This document shows positions 35,544 to 44,354 of a stretch of 64,000 bases of DNA, piece after piece. A program made the position numbers and the translations under genes. Each line of letters begins with the position of its first letter. The stretch's first letter is position 1. This DNA is from an uncultured Muribaculaceae bacterium. Lineage in GTDB: Bacteria; Bacteroidota; Bacteroidia; Bacteroidales; Muribaculaceae. The DNA lies in contig CAJTZS010000009.1 in the NCBI GenBank assembly GCA_910584055.1, positions 37,839 to 101,838 on the forward strand, in the 5' to 3' direction. The notes below the pieces were generated by a model. That model was not told where the DNA came from, made no database searches, and saw only the letters and a list, made by a program, of their open reading frames with translations.

Positions 35544-35969
35544 ATGAAACAGAACTTTAAGAAAGCGGGAAGGCATCCCAAGATTGACTCCACCGTGTTC
35601 CGCTGTTCGGTCAATTTCAACGCCGCCGAACACGCCGCATTCCAGACGATGCACGAACAGTCGGGCGTTGATTCAATCTCCGCATTTGTAAAGATGCGTA
35701 TCTTCGGAAAGCCTTTCAAGGTTTTCACCGTTGACGAAAACACCCGTGTGTTCATTGATAAGTTGTCGGCGTTAAACGCCCAATACCGTACCATCGGCAT
35801 TGACTACGACCTCGCAGTGAAAATCCTCCGTGAGAATTTCACTGAGAAAAAGGCGATGACGGCCCTTTACAAATTGGAGCGGCTCACGATAGAGTTGGTA
35901 AAACTTAACCGCGAGATTGTCTCACTCGCCAAAGAGTTCGATGCCCGATGGTCGCAAAAATCTCTTTAG
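35544..35969 (+). CDS. mobA: Mobilisation protein MobA (relaxosome accessory)
   Basis: The 141-residue basic protein has a ribbon-helix-helix-like N-terminus (RHPKIDSTVFRCSVNFNAAE) and a helical C-terminal part. This matches MobA-type accessory proteins of Bacteroides conjugative transposons. It is expected to bind oriT and recruit the relaxase. Its end overlaps mobB by 22 bases. Confidence 0.82.
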   Translation: MKQNFKKAGRHPKIDSTVFRCSVNFNAAEHAAFQTMHEQSGVDSISAFVKMRIFGKPFKVFTVDENTRVFIDKLSALNAQYRTIGIDYDLAVKILRENFTEKKAMTALYKLERLTIELVKLNREIVSLAKEFDARWSQKSL

Positions 35970-37300
35970 GCAAGTCCATATACGGGGCATTGTCGTATAA
36001 TGCTGAGAAGATAAACAAGGAGAAGGGCCGTGTCCTCGACACCAACAAAATCTATAATGACGGTTCGGGGAATATCAATATCCACCGTGCCTTCGAGGAT
36101 TTCAAACGGTGGATGCCTCAATCTACCAAGGCGAAGAAAACGATGATGCACATATCGCTGAATCCCCATCCCGATGACCGTCTTTCAGAGATGCAGTACA
36201 CGCAGCTTGCCCACGAGTATATGGAGGAGATGGGTTTTGCCGAGATGCCTTATGTAATAGTGAAGCACGAAGACATCGACCGGCACCATATCCACATAGT
36301 CGCGCTCCGTGTCAGACCCGACGGCTCATGTATCTCCGACCGGAACAACTTCTATCGCAGCAAGGAGGTTACACGGGAGTTGGAAAGGAAATACGGTCTC
36401 CACACCGCCGAGCGTCAGAAAATCACTCCAGATATGCCGATACGCAAGATTGATCCGTCTTGCGATATAAAGCGGCAGGTTGCCAACACGGTCAAGATGG
36501 TTGGTATGCGATACAAATTCCAGACCATCGGCGAGTACAACGCCATACTCTCCTTATATAATATAAGGTGTGAGCAGACCGACGGACGTGTCAACGGCAG
36601 GGAGTATCACGGACTGGTATATTTCGCAACAGACGACAAGGGAAATACGATTGCCTCTCCGTTCAAGGCTTCACGTCTTGGCAAGTTCGCCAGCCGCACC
36701 GCCATTGACGGACGGTTTGAGCGGGCTAAGGATAAAATCGACATTCGTCCCACAAAGGCGGCGGTTGCGGAGGTGATGGCGGTATCATCGGGTAAGGATG
36801 ATTTCATCGCCAATCTCAAAGGCAGGAACATTGACCTGATCCTGCGCTACACCGATGCCGGACGCATATATGGCGCCTCCTTCATAGACCACAATACCAT
36901 GACGGTTCTCAACGGCTCCCGTCTGGGCAAGGAATTTTCCGCCAATGCTCTTGAACAATGGTTCACCAATGGAGATAAGCCGGAGATTGCGCCGGTTCAG
37001 CCAGAAAACCAACAGCCCGACAACACCCAATCCGACAATACCCAATTCCAACCTTCAGGCGAAAGTCAGCAGACATCGGACAGCGACACCGACAATCCGC
37101 AGACACCGCCGCAGGGTCAGCGACAGACCCAATCCGGCCACGGACAGGGCAATTCACAATCCCACGGTTTTGATGACACTCCGACATTGCCGGGTCTCGA
37201 CTTGTTCCAGACCGGCCCCAGTTTCGATGCTGATGAAGAAGCCTTCTACCGTGCCATGCAGCGCAGGAAGAAAAAGAAACGCCGTGGCCCCAAACTATGA
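35948..37300 (+). CDS. mobB: Relaxase MobB
   Basis: The 450-residue relaxase has an N-terminal MobA/VirD2-like nuclease domain. Candidate catalytic Tyr residues lie in YGALSYN (12 and 17), and the metal-binding histidine motif HEDIDRHHIHIV lies at 107-118. The C-terminal third is Gln/Pro/Ser-rich and ends in a basic RRKKKKRR tract. It would nick oriT and lead the DNA strand into the channel with MobC. Confidence 0.92.
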   Translation: MVAKISLGKSIYGALSYNAEKINKEKGRVLDTNKIYNDGSGNINIHRAFEDFKRWMPQSTKAKKTMMHISLNPHPDDRLSEMQYTQLAHEYMEEMGFAEMPYVIVKHEDIDRHHIHIVALRVRPDGSCISDRNNFYRSKEVTRELERKYGLHTAERQKITPDMPIRKIDPSCDIKRQVANTVKMVGMRYKFQTIGEYNAILSLYNIRCEQTDGRVNGREYHGLVYFATDDKGNTIASPFKASRLGKFASRTAIDGRFERAKDKIDIRPTKAAVAEVMAVSSGKDDFIANLKGRNIDLILRYTDAGRIYGASFIDHNTMTVLNGSRLGKEFSANALEQWFTNGDKPEIAPVQPENQQPDNTQSDNTQFQPSGESQQTSDSDTDNPQTPPQGQRQTQSGHGQGNSQSHGFDDTPTLPGLDLFQTGPSFDADEEAFYRAMQRRKKKKRRGPKL

Positions 37301-37327
37301 TTATTCAAAAATTAAATCTCATAAATT

Positions 37328-39331
37328 ATGTCACAACAGGAAGATGACCTCCGGGCGTTGGCCAAGATCATGGACTTGCTCCGTGGTCTCAGCATCGCCG
37401 TGATGGTCGCAAATATCTATTGGTTCTGCCGCCCTCTGGTCGAGGGATGGCAGTTCCACCCGCAGACGATGAAGATTCTCTCCGGTCTTGACGAGGCCGG
37501 AAAACTGTTCCATAATCCGTGGAACGCCAAATGGTGGACACTGTTGTTCCTCGCCCTCTCGTGCTTTGGCACGAAGGGAGTGAAGAACGACAAGATCCAA
37601 TGGGGACAGATATGGCTCATTGTTTCAATAGGAGCCGGTCTGTTCTTCCTCAACTGGTGGATGGTGTCACTCGGCTGGCACTACACATATATTCTAACCA
37701 CGATAGCGGGATATGTCTGCCTGTTGTTGGGAGGCGTATGGATGAGCCGTCTGTTGAAGAACAATATGATGGACGACCGTTTCAACGAGGAAAACGAGTC
37801 GTTCATGCAGGAGACAAAGCGGATGGATAACGAATACTCCGTCAACCTACCGACACGTTTCTACTATAAGAAACGATGGAACAAGGGATGGATTAATGTT
37901 GTCAACCCGTTCAGAGCCACAATCGTGTTGGGCACACCCGGCTCCGGCAAGTCATTTGCGGTGGTCAACAATTTCATTAAACAGCAGATAGAGAAAGGTT
38001 TCGGGCTTTATCTATACGACTATAAATTTCCGGACTTGACCCTGATTGCCTACAACCACATGCTGACACATTATAAGGCTTACGGCAAGAATCCTCCGAC
38101 CTTCTGCGTCATCAACTTTGACGACCCGGAACATTCCCATCGGTGCAACCCGATTCACCCGGATTTCATGACGGATATTGCCGACGCATACGAATCGGCA
38201 TATACAATCATGATGAACTTGAACCGCACATGGATCCAAAAGCAGGGCGATTTCTTTGTCGAGTCTCCTATTGTGCTGTTTGCCGCAATAATCTATTTCT
38301 TAAAGATTTACAAGAACGGCAAATACTGTACCTTCCCCCATGCGATAGAGTTTCTATGCCGTAGGTATGAGGATATTTTTCCTATTCTTACCTCTTATCC
38401 GGAACTGGAAAACTATCTCTCACCGTTCATCGACGCATGGCAGGGAGGCGCAGCCGAACAGCTTGCCGGGCAGATAGCATCGGCAAAGATACCTCTGTCA
38501 AGAATGATTTCACCGCAGCTCTACTGGATAATGACGGGCGATGATTTCACTCTTGACATCAACAATCCGAAAGAGCCTAAAATCCTCTGTGTCGGTAATA
38601 ACCCCGACAGGCAGAATATCTATGGCGCAGCGTTGGGTCTATACAATTCCAGAATTGTGAAGCTCATCAACAAGAAGGGTATGTTGAAGTCCGGGGTGAT
38701 AATTGACGAACTCCCCACGATATATTTCAAGGGTCTCGATAATCTCATCGCCACGGCGCGAAGCAACAAGGTTGCAGTCTGTCTCGGCTTTCAGGACTTC
38801 TCACAGTTGAAACGCGACTACGGCGACAAGGAGGCGGCCGTGGTGATGAACACCGTAGGCAATATCTTTTCCGGTCAGGTGGTCGGTGAGACCGCCAAGA
38901 CACTCTCCGAGCGTTTCGGCAAGGTTCTCCAGCAGCGGCAGTCAATGAGCATCAACCGCAGTGATGTGAGCCATTCCATCAACACGCAGATGGACAGCCT
39001 TATTCCGGCAAGCAAAATCTCGACATTGACGCAGGGAATGTTTGTCGGGGCTGTCAGCGACAATTTCGACGAGCGAATAGACCAAAAGATATTCCATGCC
39101 GAGATTGTAGTTGACACCAAGACCGTGGCAGCGGAGACGGCGGCTTATAAACCGATACCCCTGATTACCGATTTCAAAGACGACACCCCCGACAACTCAA
39201 GAATGAAGGTTACAATCCAACGTAATTACGACAAGGTGAAGCAGGATGTAAAAGAGATTGTCAAGCTGGAGCTTGAACGCATCGCCTCTGACCCGAATCT
39301 CTGTCATCTGCTTCAAATGAAACCGGGGTAA
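37328..39331 (+). CDS. mobC: Type IV coupling protein MobC (VirD4/TraG-like)
   Basis: The 667-residue protein has membrane segments near 70-80, 95-112 and 120-140, then the cytoplasmic ATPase with Walker A GTPGSGKS (202-209) and Walker B near GVIIDELPTIYF. It is followed by a QDFSQLKRDYG motif typical of VirD4 ATPases. It links the relaxosome to the secretion channel. It lies 27 bases after mobB in the same operon. Confidence 0.92.
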   Translation: MSQQEDDLRALAKIMDLLRGLSIAVMVANIYWFCRPLVEGWQFHPQTMKILSGLDEAGKLFHNPWNAKWWTLLFLALSCFGTKGVKNDKIQWGQIWLIVSIGAGLFFLNWWMVSLGWHYTYILTTIAGYVCLLLGGVWMSRLLKNNMMDDRFNEENESFMQETKRMDNEYSVNLPTRFYYKKRWNKGWINVVNPFRATIVLGTPGSGKSFAVVNNFIKQQIEKGFGLYLYDYKFPDLTLIAYNHMLTHYKAYGKNPPTFCVINFDDPEHSHRCNPIHPDFMTDIADAYESAYTIMMNLNRTWIQKQGDFFVESPIVLFAAIIYFLKIYKNGKYCTFPHAIEFLCRRYEDIFPILTSYPELENYLSPFIDAWQGGAAEQLAGQIASAKIPLSRMISPQLYWIMTGDDFTLDINNPKEPKILCVGNNPDRQNIYGAALGLYNSRIVKLINKKGMLKSGVIIDELPTIYFKGLDNLIATARSNKVAVCLGFQDFSQLKRDYGDKEAAVVMNTVGNIFSGQVVGETAKTLSERFGKVLQQRQSMSINRSDVSHSINTQMDSLIPASKISTLTQGMFVGAVSDNFDERIDQKIFHAEIVVDTKTVAAETAAYKPIPLITDFKDDTPDNSRMKVTIQRNYDKVKQDVKEIVKLELERIASDPNLCHLLQMKPG

Positions 39332-39346
39332 GCCCTATTACACAAC

Positions 39347-39377
39347 AATCCCGACCATTCTCACGAGTGGCCGGGAT
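39347..39377. terminator. Hairpin after mobC
   Basis: AATCCCGaCCA pairs with TGGcCGGGATT in the short gap between convergent mobC and rteC. It has no T run longer than three, so termination is uncertain. Confidence 0.45.
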
Positions 39378-39465
39378 TTCGCATGAATCTTTGTCTAACC
39401 TTCAATGGTTTGGATTCGGATATAGTGGTGGTTTGGATTAGTGGCTGGACATCGGCGGGAGGATC

Positions 39466-40056
39466 TCAATCCTCCTCATCCTGTTTCGACATGAAGTTGT
39501 TAAGACTGTCGAGAAGCGACTCCATAAAGTAGGCGCGACTGTTGCGTGACCTCACACGCATCTCTGCATACTTCTTATAGATATAGCCGTCGGTCATATC
39601 GACCTTGAATATTTTGGCGAGCCTGCCGATTATGTCTTTGGCTGTAAGGTTAGAGCCGAAGCAGTTTGCGACTTTGAAGGCATAGCCCAATTCGATCAGG
39701 GCAGTCTTGTTCGCCTTCCAGTTCAGTCCTAATTGGTCAAGCATACTATCTTCGCTGACAGGACGGAACTCTATTTCCTTGTAATGTGTGAGTGTCTGAC
39801 GCACGAAGCACAGGGCTTTGTTGATGAAGGAGGTCAGGGCGTCGTTTATCTCCTGACGTTGTGCCACTGTTTGGAGATGGCTTATCTCAATCTCGACAAA
39901 CAGCAATGCGCTGATTACGCATCCCTTGTGTGTTTCCTTGTTGCACAACTCGCTGACCTGAAGCACGAAGTCCTTGTAGGCTATGTGCAGATTCTCGTTC
40001 TCTCCGTCGGTCAGCTTGCGGAAGAACTCGGTCTCGGTAAGTGAAAATACATCCAT
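39466..40056 (-). CDS. rteC: RteC-like regulator
   Basis: The 196-residue protein resembles RteC of CTnDOT. It has a helical N-terminal half and the C-terminal winged-helix-like part with KTALIELGYAFKVANCFGSN, LTAKDIIGRLAKIFKVD and YAEMRVRSRNSRAYFMESLL. In CTnDOT RteC activates the excision operon. No rteA or rteB is present in the window, so the upstream control may differ. The operator-like palindrome at 40129-40144 lies in its upstream region. Confidence 0.85.
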   Translation of the reverse strand: MDVFSLTETEFFRKLTDGENENLHIAYKDFVLQVSELCNKETHKGCVISALLFVEIEISHLQTVAQRQEINDALTSFINKALCFVRQTLTHYKEIEFRPVSEDSMLDQLGLNWKANKTALIELGYAFKVANCFGSNLTAKDIIGRLAKIFKVDMTDGYIYKKYAEMRVRSRNSRAYFMESLLDSLNNFMSKQDEED

Positions 40057-40128
40057 TTATCGGGGCTGTTTTTTGAGTTATTAAAATTTTGTTTCTATGG
40101 TTGCTGTCATAGGGGATCTGTTGGTTAT

Positions 40129-40144
40129 TACAACGACCATTATA
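40129..40144. promoter_or_regulatory. TetR-operator-like palindrome between rteC and the RiPP operon
   Basis: TACAACGACCATTATA fits the consensus TATAAC-RWCC-RTTATA built from the other three sites (40279, 52910 and 53124). It lies about 73 bases upstream of the rteC start codon, so it could act on rteC, on the RiPP operon, or on neither. Confidence 0.45.
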
Positions 40145-40278
40145 ACGAAGAAGCGTCGGGATTTGTTCGACTTTTTATAGCTATATACTGCAAATAAGTG
40201 TTTTAGATGTTTTTGGGGCTGTTTACAAAAAACCACCCAAATGTTAAATTTATGAGAGCAAGAAAAAAATCACAGAAA

Positions 40279-40313
40279 TATAATGGATGTTATAAAATAT
40301 TTTATTAACTTTG
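40279..40313 (+). promoter_or_regulatory. RiPP operon promoter with TetR-operator-like palindrome
   Basis: TAACTTTG (40306-40313) matches the -7 box. The palindrome TATAATGGATGTTATA (40279-40294) lies just upstream, in the -33 to -10 interval, where bound repressor would block RNA polymerase. Its complement reads TATAACATCCATTATA, close to the operator at 53124. The gene-free stretch 40057-40401 holds nothing else recognised. Confidence 0.6.
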
Positions 40314-40401
40314 TCACGAATTCATCACTGACCACCACAAGGTCGGCATTGTGGTGTCAACAGACCAGACTGTATAACAGGCGCGGAATCCAAAAAGCGA
40401 T

Positions 40402-40620
40402 ATGAGTAGGAGTATCAAAAACACGTTAGGTATGAAACCTGCAAAACTGAACCTGACCATGATAGTACCGCCAGAGGATGTACTATTGGAGGAGCTCACT
40501 GATATAAAAGGAGGAGCTGCATTTAACATCTGTCTCAAAGGTTGTTGTGGAGGAGATTCCAAAGGGAAAGAAAAAGACAAGACAACGACCCAAACTGAGG
40601 ATTTAGCCACTCAGCCGTAA
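40402..40620 (+). CDS. Double-glycine RiPP precursor peptide
   Basis: The 72-residue product (or 62, if the second ATG at 40432 is used) has a leader with LLEELTDIKGG, a double-Gly processing site. The core after the GG (AAFNICLKGCCGGDSKGKEK, then a Lys/Thr/Gln-rich tail) has three cysteines. The leader resembles the GG-Bacteroidales precursor family linked to radical SAM maturases. It is followed directly by such a maturase and a C39-peptidase exporter, which would cut after GG. The mature modification is unknown; the Cys residues and nearby side chains are candidates. Confidence 0.8.
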   Translation: MSRSIKNTLGMKPAKLNLTMIVPPEDVLLEELTDIKGGAAFNICLKGCCGGDSKGKEKDKTTTQTEDLATQP

Positions 40621-40709
40621 CAGACTCCAATCTCATTGGGGGGATATGGTTTAAATATGGTTTTAATGCTTATTAGATTGTGTCCCCCCAATTTTAAATT
40701 CATAAACAA

Positions 40710-42023
40710 ATGAAATGGTCAAATTATAATGTGCTATTTTATTCTGAGAAGTTAGGATACGCACTGTTTAATTCGAGAATGTTGTCTTTATCGCTCATAG
40801 ATAAGGACACATATGAGTTGTTTCAAAAAATAAAGATTGGGACAACCTGTGCCGAAGATTGTCTTGATCAACACGACTTGGAAAAACTGATTCAAGGCAA
40901 AGTGTTGGTGCAAGACAATGAAGATAATGAATACATCTCAATGTTACGTTTTAAAAGGCAGCGTCAATCTTTTACAACGAGAACTTTGGGAATGGTTATC
41001 TGTCCAACTTTGGCATGTAATTTTGCATGTCCATATTGTTATGAACATAATCTTCCCGTTTCTTTTATGCAGCCTGAAGTCCAAAATCAATTAGTGGATT
41101 TTATTAATAAAAACTCTGAAGGGCTTGAAGGTTTTACTATCAATTGGCATGGAGGAGAACCCTTAATGGGATTTGACACAATCAAATCATTATACTCAAG
41201 ATTTGATGAAGATGTAAAACTCCCAATTACTCATTCTGCAATGGTTACAAATGGGTATCTATTAACCGAAGAAATATGTAAATATCTACATAATTGCAAC
41301 CTTGATTATATTCAAATCACAATAGATGGCAACAGAGAGACTCATAATAAAACGAGAAAGTTAAAAAATGGACAATCGTCATTTGAACGAATAATTGAGA
41401 ATGTCGATATGGCATCAGAATTGATGCCAAACTGCTTAATTGGCGTACGAACAAATATCGGTCGTGAAAATCGCGAGGAATACCCAGCCCTTTATAAAGA
41501 ACTAAGCAGTAGGTGGAAAAATCGCAATGTGACGATATATCATTCCTTTGTATTGGACAATTCCCTCAACACTTGCCATTCTAAAAGGTGTGCGGTCGAA
41601 CTCAATACACGAGAGAAAAATGAATTCGATATATTGTTGGCAGAAAAGGGAATAAAATCGAGAAAATCTCTGTATCCACATCTCGATGGGAGCTTTTATA
41701 CTTGTATGGACAATAATGCCTATGTTGTTGACCCCAATGGTTTTCTGTATAAATGTTGGGGAGATGTGGGGGTTGTAGATCGCTCTATCGGGACACTAAA
41801 AGATGGAGTAAAAAACTACAGAATTGTCTCCCAATTTATGATCGATTCTGACAAATTCGCTGATTCTAAATGTATAGAGTGTCCGTTCTTGCCGATATGT
41901 GATGGAGGTTGCAATCTATATCGCATAGGCAAGATCGAAAAGGGAATTCCTTATAATGTTTGCAACTTGGATGAAACGGGATTAGCTCGTTTCATTGAAC
42001 TCTATTATGAAGCTAACCGATGA
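40710..42023 (+). CDS. Radical SAM/SPASM peptide maturase
   Basis: The 437-residue enzyme has CPTLACNFACPYCYEH with the radical SAM CX3CX2C at Cys103, Cys107 and Cys110. A Gly-rich SAM motif with NWHGGEPLMG follows. A C-terminal SPASM domain has cysteines in SFYTCMDN, LYKCWGD and KCIECPFLPICDGGCNLY, which fits two auxiliary clusters. An N-terminal segment may bind the leader. It probably installs thioether (sactipeptide-like) or C-C links in the precursor upstream; the linkage type is not predictable. It overlaps the next gene by 4 bases. Confidence 0.88.
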   Translation: MKWSNYNVLFYSEKLGYALFNSRMLSLSLIDKDTYELFQKIKIGTTCAEDCLDQHDLEKLIQGKVLVQDNEDNEYISMLRFKRQRQSFTTRTLGMVICPTLACNFACPYCYEHNLPVSFMQPEVQNQLVDFINKNSEGLEGFTINWHGGEPLMGFDTIKSLYSRFDEDVKLPITHSAMVTNGYLLTEEICKYLHNCNLDYIQITIDGNRETHNKTRKLKNGQSSFERIIENVDMASELMPNCLIGVRTNIGRENREEYPALYKELSSRWKNRNVTIYHSFVLDNSLNTCHSKRCAVELNTREKNEFDILLAEKGIKSRKSLYPHLDGSFYTCMDNNAYVVDPNGFLYKCWGDVGVVDRSIGTLKDGVKNYRIVSQFMIDSDKFADSKCIECPFLPICDGGCNLYRIGKIEKGIPYNVCNLDETGLARFIELYYEANR

Positions 42024-44341
42024 TTAGGATATTGAGAGCAATCGTGATCATGTTATTGGTCACTATCAGATTGCCATATATATATGGACAAGATATTTTT
42101 GGCACGGTGGTCGATTCCAACGGTTGTCCGATACAATATGCCAATGTATCATTGCTGACGAATAATGATACAATCTTTATAATGGGAGTGGTAACTGATT
42201 CAATTGGTGAATTTGATTTCAAACCGATTGATGAGAATATCGGTCCATATATGATAAAAGTGTGCGCATTAGGATACCAAGATGCCTACGTTTTGTTTCA
42301 TAACAATCCATGTGAGATAAGATTAAAGGAATCCGTTCATGTCTTAAATGAAATTATAGTAAACGGAGATAAGAAAGTGTTTCGACAGACTCCAAGAGGA
42401 ATAAAAACTAATGTAGCTGGGACACCCTTATGCAATTTATCCTCTGTGGGAGAAATCCTTGCTTATATACCAGGCTTATTTAAGAACTCTCAAGGAAATT
42501 ACCAGATAGCAGGAAAAGGCTCTCCGGTCTTTTATATTAATGGACGTAGAGTGTATGACAACAATGAAATTGAAAGTTTATCCCCTAACTCCATAAAGGA
42601 TGTGGAGATAATTCGGAATCCGGGGGTGTCATATGATGCCAATATAACTGCTATAGTTAAAATTAGTACACAAAAGGCATTGGGAGAAGGTTTTAGTATA
42701 AATCTGCGCAGCAGCTATTATTACTGGACCAATAGCGACTATGTGGAACAAATTAATTGGAATTATCGTAACAAAGGATGGGATATCTTTGGCTCTCATT
42801 CCTATATAAGTGAAAGAACAACTGTTAAAAGCTATCTGACTCAGATTTTATATGGCAATACAATTTGGCAACAGAAAAATTATCAAGAGGCATTTAACAA
42901 TTCCCGTTCATTCAAAAATACTGTGGGTGCCAATTGGGGATGGAATGATAACAATAATATTGGAATAAAGTATAGTATCGATTTCCCATTAAATACACTT
43001 GATAAAGGGACACTTGACTCTCAGATTTTCGCTGATGGAGAATCTTATGACCAATTGTCAAGCCACAACTCTTCTAAAAATATAGCACCGGCAACGCATC
43101 ATGTAAATGCGTATTACCGTGGCAACTATAATAAATTAGCTTTAGGTGCTGATTTCGACTTTCTAAACAATAGACAGTCAAACTTTAATACTTACTCTGA
43201 AAAAAGTGAGGATCATCTTGACCGAGATGTTCAAACGGAGGGGATTACTTCTAACATATTATTTGCATCCAAAATATTCTCCGAATTAAATATTTCTAAA
43301 TGGACATTCTCAATAGGAGTAGATTATAGTTGGACTAGCAGAAAAAATGATTATAGCAGCAAAGATAATTTCATCGATAGTCAAAATGACGATATTCACG
43401 AGACTCATCTTTCCCCGTATTTTGACATAAATTGGAATATTGGTAATTGTCAGATAATTGGAGGTGTCAGATATGAGAAAGTCTGGGCCAAGTTTTTATC
43501 AAATGGTTATTACACCAATAAAGATTATAGTAATATCTATCCCAATGTATCTGTTTTTCTCCCTTTTGGGAATTTATCTGTCCTTGCTAGTTATTCTATT
43601 AAAGACAAAAAACCATCATATGCAATGCTGCGAAATGAGGTCACTTACGGAAATCGCTTCACATATCAGACAGGGAATCCGTATCTAAGGCCAGAAAAAA
43701 TTCATAATATTAATCTTTCAATGGTATATCGGATGTTTCAACTTGTATTAGACTACAAAGACCGTAGAAATGCCATATTATACTCGGCTGATTTTTATAA
43801 AGATAGCCCTTCCATTGCACTCATATCATTTTGTAATATTCCTACTTTGAAGAACATAACTGGTTCTGTTTCATTTTCCCAATCAATAGGATTATGGAAC
43901 CCAACATTAACACTTGCAGTAACTAAGCAATGGTTCACAACGAAGACAACTTATGGGGAAGTTCAATTAAACAAACCCATATTAATGACAAACTTCTCAA
44001 ACATGCTTAATTTCGGGAAAGGTTGGAGAGCATATATCAATTTAAATTATACATCAAAGGGAGACAGCGAAAATTGCAAACTTTCTCGTTCTACTTTTTG
44101 TGTTGATTTTAGAATTTACAAATATTTCCTAAATAACAACCTCTCGTTAAGCGTTGGAGTAACCGACTTGTTTGATTCGCAAAAAAGCGGCAATATATTG
44201 TATTTAAATAATCTCAACACGGCACAAATTGAATGGAGGGACAATAGAGAGGTTGGTATAACTCTGACATATCGTTTTAATTCCACTAAAGGGCGATATA
44301 AAGGGGACAACGCTGGAAAAGAAGAACAAGAACGACTGTAA
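42020..44341 (+). CDS. Outer-membrane beta-barrel protein, TonB-dependent-receptor-like
   Basis: The 773-residue protein has a signal peptide, then a carboxypeptidase-regulatory-like domain (IFGTVVDSNGCPIQYANVSLL). A plug-like segment (VGEILAYIPGLFKNSQGNYQ, FYINGRRVYDNNEIESL) and a long beta-barrel rich in aromatic strands follow. This matches the outer-membrane beta-barrel family linked to TonB receptors. In a RiPP operon it may carry the product or an associated substrate through the outer membrane, or give immunity. Confidence 0.82.
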   Translation: MIRILRAIVIMLLVTIRLPYIYGQDIFGTVVDSNGCPIQYANVSLLTNNDTIFIMGVVTDSIGEFDFKPIDENIGPYMIKVCALGYQDAYVLFHNNPCEIRLKESVHVLNEIIVNGDKKVFRQTPRGIKTNVAGTPLCNLSSVGEILAYIPGLFKNSQGNYQIAGKGSPVFYINGRRVYDNNEIESLSPNSIKDVEIIRNPGVSYDANITAIVKISTQKALGEGFSINLRSSYYYWTNSDYVEQINWNYRNKGWDIFGSHSYISERTTVKSYLTQILYGNTIWQQKNYQEAFNNSRSFKNTVGANWGWNDNNNIGIKYSIDFPLNTLDKGTLDSQIFADGESYDQLSSHNSSKNIAPATHHVNAYYRGNYNKLALGADFDFLNNRQSNFNTYSEKSEDHLDRDVQTEGITSNILFASKIFSELNISKWTFSIGVDYSWTSRKNDYSSKDNFIDSQNDDIHETHLSPYFDINWNIGNCQIIGGVRYEKVWAKFLSNGYYTNKDYSNIYPNVSVFLPFGNLSVLASYSIKDKKPSYAMLRNEVTYGNRFTYQTGNPYLRPEKIHNINLSMVYRMFQLVLDYKDRRNAILYSADFYKDSPSIALISFCNIPTLKNITGSVSFSQSIGLWNPTLTLAVTKQWFTTKTTYGEVQLNKPILMTNFSNMLNFGKGWRAYINLNYTSKGDSENCKLSRSTFCVDFRIYKYFLNNNLSLSVGVTDLFDSQKSGNILYLNNLNTAQIEWRDNREVGITLTYRFNSTKGRYKGDNAGKEEQERL

Positions 44342-44354
44342 AATATAGCAGATT